Below are positions 45,212-55,054 of a stretch of 64,000 bases of DNA, one piece after another. Each line of letters begins with the position of its first letter. Positions within the stretch are counted from its first letter, which is position 1. Made by a program: the position numbers and the translations under genes. The notes beneath the pieces were generated by a model, which was given only the letters and a program-made list of their open reading frames with translations, did no database searches and had not been told where the DNA came from. The DNA is from Oikopleura dioica (taxonomy: Eukaryota; Chordata; Appendicularia; Copelata; Oikopleuridae). The stretch is from contig OU015567.1 in assembly GCA_907165135.1 (NCBI GenBank), positions 1,431,001-1,495,000 of the forward strand, read 5' to 3'.

Positions 45212-47207
45212 TCAGTCGAGCGAAGCTTTCGCAGGCGTTTTTTCATTTGATGATTTTTTGAAAATGAGAAGACGAAGTAGCAGCGCTAGAATTCCAATAA
45301 ACGGAATCATGCTCGGAATCGAGTAATTTTTCGAGAGTTGAGGCGGCTCGCAGGATAAGTCTTTTAATATTTTTACCATTTTTGTCTTTTCTGAGATAAA
45401 TTTTTAGCTTCGAAATGGTAGAAACTTTCCTGAAGTGGTTAAATTTCGCAGATTACGACCTTTCAGATGTTCTGGAGAAGCGCAAATTATATCAATCGCC
45501 CGTTTGTTTGGCAATTTCTTCAAGAACTCATGAAAATCTTTCATTTTGCAGTCGCATTTCCAGGGGTTCTCGGAGAGATCGTAAGACGTCCTAAAAATCC
45601 TTGTTAAATTTTCCCCAAGAGAGCGCTTACCCGATATTCTTCGGATTGACGAGCGATAAACTCGGAGTCTCCATTAAATTCTTCGCCAAATTTAAATAAT
45701 AAAACTTTGCAAGATTTTTAAAAGCTCCTTCTTCTATCTTTTTGATTTGGTTCTCACTCAGAGTGAGCGTTGCAAGTCGCCAAAGGGGATCGAGGATATT
45801 TTCTTCTATGATTTCAATTTTGTTTCCATCGAGAAAAAGGAACATTAGCCCAGGGTTTTGGCGAAAGATATCTTTTCAATGATCGAAATTATAATTTTCA
45901 GACGAGAAAATCGAGTCGAGAAGCCGCGAGCGGTTTCGAGTAGAAAAAATTCTAGCGGCACTTGATGCATCCTACCCTAAAACCAATCCTAATCCTAACC
46001 CTAACCCTAACCTTAACCCTAACCCAAACTTCATGCTTATATGATTGTTTTTTCGACCATTTCCTGGAATAACTTTCAATTCATTTTCCGCTAAATCCAA
46101 GTGATTCAACTGCTGAAGTTCCGAAAATGGCGATCCGTTCAAATTAAAAAGTTTGTTTCCCTTCAAGAGTAAGTGGTTGATCTTCACATTCTTTTCGAAG
46201 TCATTAGGGTCGATTCGAGAAATGGAGTTGTAGGAGAGATCGAGATATTCGAGGCTTGTCAGATTTGCGAGGTTGAGGTGGCTGATTTGGTAGATGTCGT
46301 TTCGTGCGAGATGAAGGCGCGCGAGCTTTTGGGCTTTTGTGAATTGCTTCTTGCTTTTTATTGGTACTGATATGCCGATATTAGATCCTTTTCTTTTCTT
46401 TACATTTTCGAGCTCTGAATCAATTCAATCAACTATGAATTGATTATTAAGAGTTTTTAGTTGTGGTTTCTAACGATGAATTTCTAGAGAAAAATGGTTA
46501 ATTGGCCTTTAATCCTCGTGTGAACCAATGCCTGAGACTGCGAATAGCATTTTTCTCCAAGTTGACTGTATTCAAAAACGGCATCCACGTGAAAACTTTT
46601 TCGGGGACTGAATGAAGAGAGTTTCCATTCAAATAAATTTTCCTCAATTTCGACAAGTTTTCAAAAGCTTTTTCTTCGATTTCAGAAATAATGTTGTACT
46701 CCAAATTGAGCTCTTCTAATTTTTCCAGCCCCTTGAAGGAATCATCTTCAATTTTGAAGATTTTGTTGAAGCCAATTTTTAAGATTTTGAGCTTTTTGAG
46801 GCCCTCAAAAGCGTCTTTTTTGACATTCTCTCCGATCGAGGTAAATTCATTTACTGACAAATCAAGTTCGAGCAATTCTGGCAGGTTTTGAAAAGCCCCA
46901 TTTGAAATTTTTTGAATTTGGCTGCGGCTTACATCGAGTTTTTTCAATTTATCCAGATTTTGGTCGAATTTTTGAAGCTCGCGAAAATCGTTTTCCACGA
47001 AAATGAGGCTTTGTACATCGCTCGGCAGGTGATCAGGAATTCTTAGCAAGGCCTTATCACTACACGATATTTCTCTTTTTCGCTATCGCAAGTGCATATT
47101 TTCGGACAAAAGTTCCAGTTCCCATCTAAGGTCAAAAGTTCTGTCTTTTTCTCTCTGTTTGCTTTGGACGATTCGTCGAAACGGATGAGAAAATTAAAAT
47201 ATTTCAT
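45212..47207 (-). CDS. LRR transmembrane receptor-like protein
   Basis: Visible parts, 5' to 3': a start exon at 47207, an LRR N-cap (WNFCPKICTC), the main LRR exon to 46498, an exon ending 46064 with further repeats (about 46345-46064), 45631-45871, 45430-45590 with the LRR C-cap (NPWKCDCKMKDFHEF), and 45212-45360 with the last cap cysteine, a helix (IPFIGILALLLRLLIF) and a KK tail. About ten repeats follow the LxxLxLxxN pattern with 24-residue period. The repeat frame after the N-cap needs a one-base shift near 47070-47080, and the junction between 46498 and 46345 is unresolved. Two introns appear to use GA donors. The likely role is ligand binding at the cell surface. Confidence 0.75.
45361..45429 (-). 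other. GA-AG intron before the LRR membrane exon
   Basis: Junction TCAG|GAAAGTTT ... TTAAAAG|ACTTATCC. The GA junction yields DLSCEPPQL, giving the fourth LRR C-cap cysteine, then a transmembrane helix with a Lys-Lys stop. Using the GT two codons on leads to a frame with neither. Confidence 0.7.
45872..46063 (-). other. Likely GA-AG intron with telomere-like repeats
   Basis: Junction CCAG|GAAATGG ... GAAAAG|AT. A GT six bases on is also in phase, but it makes one repeat 26 residues long; the GA junction gives 24, like its neighbours. The intron contains CCCTAA repeats at 45988-46027. Confidence 0.55.
45975..46027 (+). repeat. Interstitial telomere-like repeat in the LRR intron
   Basis: CCCTAA units in tandem with CCTTAA and ATCCTA variants. 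The transcribed strand is G-rich here, unlike the tract at 7245. Confidence 0.9.
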
Positions 47208-47881
47208 TGTCCTTTCTTATCAGAACATTTTCGAGCCTTCCTGCTGAGAAGGGATGAATTCAGAGTTTTCTCTTTTCAAGAGGAGCGTCGGGGCCGGAGG
47301 CGGTGACAGACAAATTTACTAATACAGTTCTGGTTCTAGTTCTTTGGTGATTTTGAGTATGAGTTTATTCGTTGTGAAGTATTTATAAATATGAAATTTC
47401 AAATGTTAAATAAGATTTTTAAATAAAGAAAAGCTTTTTATATATACAGTGAACTTTTGGAGTCATTTGGCAAGTTAATATCTCAATGAAGCTGTCGGCC
47501 GCTTTTTTAATTTCATAATTCTTCTCTTTTCACTATCAGATCTTTCTTCTCGCCGTTTTGTCTGAAAAAACATTTATAGGTTTGTGGTCCGTGATATATA
47601 AGGTCCCTCCTCAAGAATCAAGAATTCATCTTGATCAAGGAATCGAATATGATCATTTATATTTCTGTGAAGGTCTAGTACAGTGGGGTTGGACTTTAGA
47701 AGGAATACCACTCGGACTATGATAAGATAATAGTTATATAAAAGTTCTATAACAAGTAGTATGGTTTCTAAGCAGATAACAACTGTCTAGAAAATATTGG
47801 TTGATTTAAAAAAACTGGGCCAGTTGGTCTTTTTTCGGATGATAAATAAACCTTATAAAGCAAATTAGCTGGAAAAAATTC
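47208..47881. other. Intergenic, no gene seen
   Basis: AT-rich interval between two minus-strand genes with no open frame of note. It presumably includes the LRR gene promoter or a trans-splice site. Confidence 0.5.
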
Positions 47882-49205
47882 TCAATCAAGAAAAGACGTA
47901 TTATGTCTGGTTATATATTTCCATGTTCTATTCTTTTCCGGGCTGATCCGGCTTTCTACTGACCCGTTGAGCGAATCATCCTTCTTTTTGGATTGTGAGA
48001 TTTGCACCGAAGTCCTGGCCCTCGACCTTTCAAGCATCGCCTTGTGGTCGTTTCGTTTGAGGATCATCGCCCCGATCAGAATGCCCCCGATCAACGCGCC
48101 ACCGATGATCAAGCCGATGTACGTCAGAGCTGTAAAAACTACGTAAATCACTGATGCTCCTCATATGATTTTTCAAGACTTACCGCTGACGATTTGCTCT
48201 GTCCTGTAGTTGAGTTTTAAAACATTTTTTCTATTTTTTTGCTTTGAAAAGTTAGTTTGAACTCATTTCCTGAGCTGCGCCGAAACTTGCGAGCAAGTCT
48301 TCATTTCTTTGTACTTGATCGAGCAATTGTCTTTTTGCACTTCAAAGTCGAGCCTGTACTTGCCATCAGCTACAGTATGTTTTAAAAAGGGGTGGTCTCT
48401 GGAAACGACGAAAACTTCGACAAATTTTGCGTGGGCGGCTATTCGGCTGCTGATTGGCCGGTTTGACAAATCCAGGTTTCTGATTTGTTGAAAATTTCCA
48501 CGAAAAATTTGTCAAAATTTGTCGAAATTTCGTCATTTTTGAAAACTTACTTTGAATTTCCCTGTAGGTCGCCTCGAGCGAGCATTGCTTGTTGTTGCCA
48601 CGGCACTTGGAGTCCATCGCGCGTTCAAATTCGTCCGAAACAAGCGCCAAGTCATTTGTTATTTCTGTCATGTTGTCGTTTGCGATGCCTTGACATTCCT
48701 CATCGGTGACGTCGAAGTTGATTTCGTAGTCCTTCTCCACTATCTCGTTATCGCCATCTTTGTCTTGACACATGTCTGATATCGACTGAAATAATTGATG
48801 AAATTTTCGTTGAAACTAATGTTGATAAAAAATTAATTTATCAATTTTTTGGGGTGGCGTCTGGAACCGACGAAAAAATTTTGACCATTTTTGCGTGGGC
48901 GGCTACTCGGCTGCTGATTGGCCGGTAGAATCCAGGCTTCTGATTGGTTGAAAAAATCCACGCAAAATTTGTCGAAATTTTTTTGTCGGTTCCAGACACC
49001 TCCCCATTTTTTTTTTGTTTTTCCAAAAGTTGTTTTTTTTTCCTCAAGTCTGCCAGAAAACAGATCGCTGCAATTGCCAGAGCAATAATAATTCATTTCG
49101 GCAAACAAACACTTACGGTGAAGAGCGTGGGTCCTCCGCGGAAGTTGCAGCAGTGTTTGTTCCTCGAAAGCGTCGAGCACATCACCCAGTATCTGTCTGA
49201 TGGAT
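47882..49205 (-). CDS. Single-pass membrane protein with Cys-containing ectodomain
   Basis: Exons 49117-49205, 48551-48785, 48270-48369, a 20-base exon 48184-48203 and 47882-48129 join in phase. The ectodomain has WVMCSTLSRNKHCC, an acidic stretch, DSKCRGNNKQC and a CSI...KTC pair. The last exon has a Gly-rich helix (IGLIIGGALIGGILIGAMIL) and a basic, Ser-rich cytoplasmic tail. A signal-peptide exon upstream of 49205 was not found; the ATG at 49247 region gives only a short out-of-frame leader. The microexon is preceded by a GA-AG intron. Two introns contain copies of the small MITE. No family is recognised. Confidence 0.65.
48204..48269 (-). other. GA-AG intron before a 20-base microexon
   Basis: Junction CTCAG|GAAATGAG ... 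ACTACAG|GACAGAG. The GA junction leads in phase through the microexon into the transmembrane helix. The GT alternatives nearby give a frame that loses the helix and ends early. Confidence 0.7.
48384..48545. mobile_element. Small MITE copy 2 forming an intron
   Basis: Occupies nearly all of the 181-bp intron 48370-48550. Shared blocks with the other copies are GCGTGGGCGGCTAT, GCTGCTGATTGGCCGGT and GTTGAAAATTTCCACG, with more degenerate ends. Only GTAAG at one side and ATACTGTAG at the other are added. Confidence 0.8.
48846..49011. mobile_element. Small MITE copy 3, both ends present
   Basis: Ends GGGGTGGCGTCTGGAACCGA and, inverted, GGGGAGGTGTCTGGAACCGA with about 30 bp of inverted similarity. 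It lies in the 48786-49116 intron. This is the most complete copy and defines the family at about 165 bp. Confidence 0.88.
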
Positions 49206-51497
49206 CTTTAATAAAGGAGAAGGGTTAGATTAGTTTGTGTTAGCATCGATCTCAGAAAGTACAGTGGACTTCCAGCTGACTTTCTAAGCCAAGTTTTTGG
49301 CACTTCTGATGATAAGAGCGCTGATCAATCAATTGGATGGTACGATGTTGTCTGAACACGAAACTCCGCAAATAATTTAAAAGGGACAAATAGACTTGAT
49401 GCATTTTTGAAAAGAGACTACTTTGTTTCTTGGTTTAACGAGTCAGAGTCTGACTGTCAGACCTTGAATTTTTGTAGAAGAAATTAATGTTCAATAAGGT
49501 CAAATTGAAATTTGTCATTTTAAATCAACCCGAAAAAACGGAACTACAGTCATTTAACTCTCATTCTGCGGCTTCAGCAAGTGGAAACGACATCCTTCCT
49601 TAGAATCAGCAATTATTAATTGACCCATTAATTTTATTTATCGAGTTCGTTGAACAACTTGAATATTGTTCAACTCAAGCCAAATATGCGTTAATAAATC
49701 AGTCATTTTGCCACAAAAACTCGTTCTCTTCGGTCAAAGGTCTTTTTTGGCACAAGTTTTTTGAAGGTTAAATTTTCACTGCTTCGGAAATTAGTTTGAA
49801 GAATGCGAGTTCTTTTAATACAAACCTTTGGAGTTTCTGATGAGATAGCTTCGGCATTTTGAGCAAATCGCTGGTTTACAAATCATTTCCCAATTATTTG
49901 CCCTAAAAATTTAAAAATAAATTCTTCATTTTTCATCTTCAATAATTTTTTTATTTCAGCCTCTTTATTTTGAATTTTAAAATTTTATATTTATATGTCA
50001 AAATTTTAAAATTTTAATTTGACCCTTTTACTATTATACCTTTAAACCCTATCTACTTATTCTCTAGAGCTGAAAGAGAGGGAGAGAGAACATCATTTTT
50101 CTTACTTTTTATCTCGTTGTGAAAATAAAATAAATAAATCTAATCGCTCACGGTGCTTATATGGAGATGGACCGAGCAGTGGAAATCCGTCTTTGTGGAT
50201 CTGATAGCGTTTTAAGATAAATTAATCCCTTTCTGGAGGAATAACTGATGGTATACGGAATGAAAGAAGAGAGATGAATTAATTCATTTCCCGTATCTCT
50301 GACATTTATATGGGTTTATGCGCGGGCAAAAAGGGATATTTATCTAGGAGCTCAAATAAAAAGCACAAAAATGCGATCTTATACGATTAAATTTCACAGA
50401 AAACAAGCAGATGGAACTAAAATTTGGACAATATTTTTCAGTGATACCGTGGGTTATTTTGATTAAAAGGCACGGACGCGGACGAGAAATTTCAATATTC
50501 TTCCAAAAATTCTGGTCTTCAACGAGAGAACTCCGTCGTGAAATCTGTCACCCACGGTATAGATTTTTCTCGCTGAATCTTTTTGAAAAATTTTACATCT
50601 GAAAATTTCGTCCGCATTCTCCGAGTATATATCTTTGTATGAAAAATCAGATTATACTGACTTGAAATAATTCTATCCGATTTAAATGCTTCTAAATCGA
50701 TTAATTCCGTGACCGTTGAAAATCTTTTTTTTTGACAGACGCGGCAAAAATTATCATTCTATCTCTAGGACTCACTGTTTTGTGCACTGAGTTTTTTGAG
50801 TTTTGAACTGAAAAAGATAACGATTTTTTCGGCTGTCACCTGGGAACCAGGTTCAAGGATCAGAAAATGTCTGACGCCAGGTGACAGAATACCATAATGA
50901 AAATGGCACTCCTGATCCGTCTCCCAGTACTTGACATATGAATTAGAAAAAGTCATATTTTCAAGTTCTCTCATGATCACCCCCCGATTTTTCAAAACTT
51001 TGGCAGTGGTCATTATCGCCTATGATTAGATTCCTCGTGTTCTGAGGATCATTTTGATATATGATAGTACCCCTTTACATAAGTGCATCCCCGTAATTTT
51101 GGCTCCCAAAGTTCGGGAAAATGCATGTAAATTGTACTTAGCGTGAAAATCGCAATTTTTTTCGATTTATCATTGCCATCGAAATAAGACATACAAGGGG
51201 TCTTTCGAAAGCTTAGAATGTGTAGATTACGAATATAATAACCGCACTAGAATTTTCGGCCAATTGTTGGCGCTAGAGAGCATTCTAACACCCAAATAAC
51301 GCCAAAAATGGTTTCAAAAAGTTTTACAACTAGAATTTTTTTATTCACTTATCCCATCATGATGATTCTACCAAAAAATTAAGATAAGCGTATATACTTT
51401 TAGATAAACAAAAAAGATTTTGAATCCTTAAGCCCAAAAAAAAGTAGATACGATTTGAAAATGACCTAAAATGGCCATTTTTCAAAATGTTAATCAC
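49206..51497. other. 2.3-kb intergenic region
   Basis: AT-rich with no supported gene. The ORF at 50765-51013 overlaps an inverted repeat TGTCACCTGG / CCAGGTGACA (50834-50843, 50877-50886). The 50411-50602 ORF has no pattern. The distal part (51060-51497) is repeat-like flank of the retroelement. Confidence 0.5.
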
Positions 51498-51728
51498 TGT
51501 AATGTTCCACTGGTAACTTTCTGCTGAGTCAGGCAAGATGCAGCCGCTAGCTCTTGCAAATATAGACTGGTTTATTGAGAATAGAAAACTGAGAGGGGCA
51601 ATCGTGTACAGCTGACGAGAAGGGTGAGAGTCAGCGGGGAGCAACTAATTTGAGGCTAAGGGGGCTTTGATCAGGCTAAATATAGGCTCTATGATTGACA
51701 GTTTAGGAACTGTAGCTAAAGTAGAACA
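51498..51728 (-). repeat. 3' LTR (231 bp)
   Basis: Reads TG at 51728 to CA at 51498 on the minus strand. It starts right after a polypurine tract and contains AATAAA (51571-51576 on the complement), the likely poly(A) signal. Confidence 0.85.
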
Positions 51729-51745
51729 CTTCACCCTTCCCCCAC
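51729..51745 (-). promoter_or_regulatory. Polypurine tract
   Basis: GTGGGGGAAGGGTGAAG on the minus strand, immediately before the LTR TG. It should prime plus-strand synthesis. Confidence 0.85.
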
Positions 51746-52056
51746 TTAGGGTTGGTACATTTTGATGTATAAATCACACGAGATGAAGGAGAAGCACACG
51801 TTTTGGTAACTAAAATGATAACAATAGTAAAGAAAACAGTAGATATGTTTTTGGAAATAGAAAAATGCACAGGGATAAAAAGTTTCATTTCTTTTTTTTG
51901 CAGGGAGAGCTGGACATCAGGGGCGGTTTTGACGGCGTCGATGATGTACAGTTGTTAGTAGAGAGCTGAAAGAGGGAAGGTCGAGTTGATTTGATGGATA
52001 TCCAGGTTGTTGTCGGCACATGATTGTCGGGTTTTTTTTGGAAAGCGGATCAGGTG

Positions 52057-52647
52057 CTATTGAAGAGGTTGAAGTTGAATAGGCGCAAGGGTTAGTATGA
52101 CGTTGAAGGCGGAATCAGCGGTGAGGAGTATGTAGGTGTTGCTAACGTCGAGGATGATGCGAAGAGGAAGATACAGGAAACAAACGGGCTTGTAGGTGTC
52201 AGACGGAGTCGGTGTTATTGGTTTGGAGGATGTTGGTTGATAAGTTGTCGGGGTCGGCGGTGTGGCCAGTGGGGTTGTGGTTGGTGATATAGGCGGTGTC
52301 AGTAGAGGTAGTACGGTTGTTGTTGTTGGTGTCGGCAGCGTCGGTGGAAGTGGTGTTGATGTTGGAGACGTCGAGGTCGTTGTCTTTGTTGGTGATATCG
52401 GCGGTTTCGGTGGAGATGGTATGGTTGTTGTAGTTTGTTCGAAGCCGAGGTCGGTATTGATGATGTCGGCGGTGTCGGTGGAGATGGTATGGTTGTTGTA
52501 GTTGGTGTCGAAGTCGAGGTCGGTATTGATGATGTCGGCGGTGTCGATGAAGGTGGTGCTGATGTCGGAGATGTCGATGTCGTTGTCTTTGTAGGTGATG
52601 TCAGTGGTGTCGGTGGAAGTGGTGATGGTGGTTGTGCGGCTGCTCAC
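52057..52647 (-). CDS. Accessory Thr/Pro-rich frame of the retroelement
   Basis: A frame of about 196 codons between env and the 3' LTR. It is rich in Thr, Pro, Asp and Ile, with DTADIINTDL repeated twice, and ends in a hydrophobic stretch followed by LTLAPIQLQPLQ. The coding DNA contains a tandem repeat of 68-69 bp (52407-52543); the uneven unit means the two copies are read in different frames. There is no ATG at the start, so it may be reached by splicing. It could be a mucin-like envelope stalk, but no match is known to me. Confidence 0.5.
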   Translation of the reverse strand: MSSRTTTITTSTDTTDITYKDNDIDISDISTTFIDTADIINTDLDFDTNYNNHTISTDTADIINTDLGFEQTTTTIPSPPKPPISPTKTTTSTSPTSTPLPPTLPTPTTTTVLPLLTPPISPTTTPLATPPTPTTYQPTSSKPITPTPSDTYKPVCFLYLPLRIILDVSNTYILLTADSAFNVILTLAPIQLQPLQ

Positions 52648-53327
52648 TGGCTACCTTGGGTCTAGAGGTGTTAAGGGTGTACCGGGTAGTTAGATCATAA
52701 ACCTTGGAAGAATTCTAGCTTCTAACTCTACTGATGGAATTCCTGCGGTTACCTCGCTACTAGGCCTCAGATTCTCATCTGAACCAGGGTGAACTGGTCG
52801 GTCTATCGTTTTGATCGGGAATGATCGATAGACAATCAGACATTCGTAGAAAGTATTCCAAAAGTTTTAAGATGTTTTGTAGTTAGTCCCTTATCCTTCC
52901 CCCGGTTACCCTATTGAGAGGTGGTCTTGATCGGTCATTTGAGGTTTTTAGGTCAAAAGCAAGAGATACCCTTAAGATCGTGAACTCTTTGACATTTGAT
53001 TATTGGAAATATTTGAATGTTGAGATTATTTACGGGAATGCTCGTAGATCGCCCTGAGTATAATTGAACTTGGGAAGCTAGTGATTATTTATCCTTGGTG
53101 CATTATGAATAGAACATTTATACCCGGCCAGTTCACAATGGCGTGTTCTATGGGTCGAATCGATAGTGAAAAATTGATTCAGAAAAGCCTCGGCGCTATG
53201 CACCTTACTCCCTCCCGCTGAAACATAAGCACACTAGAATAAGAAAAATAATCACCCTGCGAGAGGTCCATGACGGAGCTATTTCACTGCGGCTTGTTGT
53301 GAACTGAACTTTGAGCGGGGCGGCTAG

Positions 53328-54997
53328 CTACACTACAGGTTGATTCAGTCGAGTTATTTCCTTATTGAAAAATCTCATTCGGTTTCCAAAAGTCAAGAAC
53401 ACTAGAGCAATGAGTGTAAGTAAAGAGGCGCTAGAAACGATGAGGAAGAGAAGATTATTTTCCACATCCTCTTGGATGTCCTCTATGAAGGATGGTTCAA
53501 ACACATCACTGCGGGTGACATTGAAGTTTCGATCATCAAATTCGAACTCAATCTCAGCCGCTGCTCTAGCGAGTGTCATATTTGAAGAGTAAATGCGATC
53601 AGTCTTAGTGATGGGTATCAAGAGGCCCTGGCAGTGGACTTCTTGGTCAAGCTCTGACGCTTCGAAGTAACGTAGACCCTGAAACAGATCACGTTTTCTT
53701 GCAAGGTCAGGTGACACTGAACGCACACGATGTTCCGCGGGCACAATACTGTACACTACGGCGCCACTTCTCGTGTATGCGTAGGTGCATGGGGCTTCGC
53801 TTGGCCAAGATCTAGTGGGGCAGGTAGCTACGTCGCTCAAGCATGAATTAGAGCTGAGAGCGGAATTTTTGCATACCATCAGTGTGTCCCGTGAGCTGTA
53901 GCATTCGAAACGGTTCAGCTGGAACAACCGACCCGATATCTCTGTCGCATACGGGGAAATCTGCGCCGCCGTTGTGACAAACTTGTCCTCAATTTTTCCA
54001 CGATGCCAAAACTGGTTACTCTGTGAAGCTGACTCGGTTCAGCCATAATGACCGGAAACCTCATTTCAACATAGATTTTGATCGAGTTCTCATCGAGATA
54101 CGAGCCGATTAGTCTTGGCCGCAATTCTCTTGGAAGGTCGAAGAGCAGGTCTTTGCAAAATGTCATGCATGACTGTTCTCGCATACTAGGACACGAAGCC
54201 GCCAGGCATCCGCTCCTCCAGAGCATAATGTAGTCAATGGTAGGAGGGATGTTACCTGTCGCGAGTTCGCTAACCTCACTGTCAATTTGCTCCAGATAGT
54301 TCTGAGTAGCCTGTGCTGCGATAGCACTTGTGCTGAGTTCGAACTTCTGGTTGGATTCAAGGCAGACCTGTTGTTCAAGAAGGTCGATCTTAGCGTAAGT
54401 CTCATTGATGCAAACGCTTACTGATGCCATTGAATCTTTTAACGCATTCTCAAGCGTATTCACGCGTTCCTTCGTATGGAGCGTAACTTTTTTCAAATTT
54501 TGAATTTGTATGTTATTAACGACCTTCATTGAAAAATTGAGAACGCTTGACAGAAGAGAAGCGCCCGCGACTAAATCACGTCCTTTTCGAACCACGTGAC
54601 CAGATCTGAGAGCTGACTTGCGTCGTCGCTCGCGCACGTCCCTTTTGAGCAGATTAGCCTCAGCATTGATTGCCAAAATGCGCCTCTTGAAATCGGAGTC
54701 GATCGATTCTCGTAGCGCGGCTAATCGATCTGATGCGCGGCTATCTGAGCACTCCCGTCTAGCGCTTCTATCATTGGAGAAGTATTTCTCGCAATTCTCC
54801 TTAGAGCACTTAGGCAGTACAATATTCAGATAGGGTTGCGTTGGTTTGGGCCGCTCAATTTCAACGATATGAACCGCCCTTTGTCGTGACAGATACAAAT
54901 CCCCAGATGCCTCAAGGACCACACCCCCTGGTAAGACCATGTCCCCGTAGCCGAGTGAAAGCAGTTGAAGTGAGAAGAGCAAGGATCCGTTCGTCAT
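53328..54997 (-). CDS. env-like: Envelope-like gene with one frameshift
   Basis: The first frame (54997-53915) starts with a signal-peptide-like leader, has a basic RERRRK cleavage-type site, then a hydrophobic and heptad-like region as in class I fusion proteins. The second frame (53927-53328) carries Cys-rich sequence, N-glycosylation sites and a C-terminal membrane helix with a short tail. The switch occurs in or near the short A run at 54006-54015 (T run on the coding strand), so the copy is broken by one base unless the base call is wrong. It begins 57 bp after the pol stop. Proteins of this class mediate membrane fusion. Confidence 0.75.
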
Positions 54998-55054
54998 CTG
55001 AAAAAAGATTAGTTAGTGGTTGTGCTCAGACAAAATTTGATATTTTTGGTCAAA

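Noticed and set aside
50765-51013. 82-codon minus ORF
   Set aside because: It overlaps a short inverted repeat and has no domain or splice partner.
52262-52665. Long + strand Gly/Val-rich ORFs
   Set aside because: They are the antisense of the Thr/Pro-rich retroelement frame and have no start or domain.
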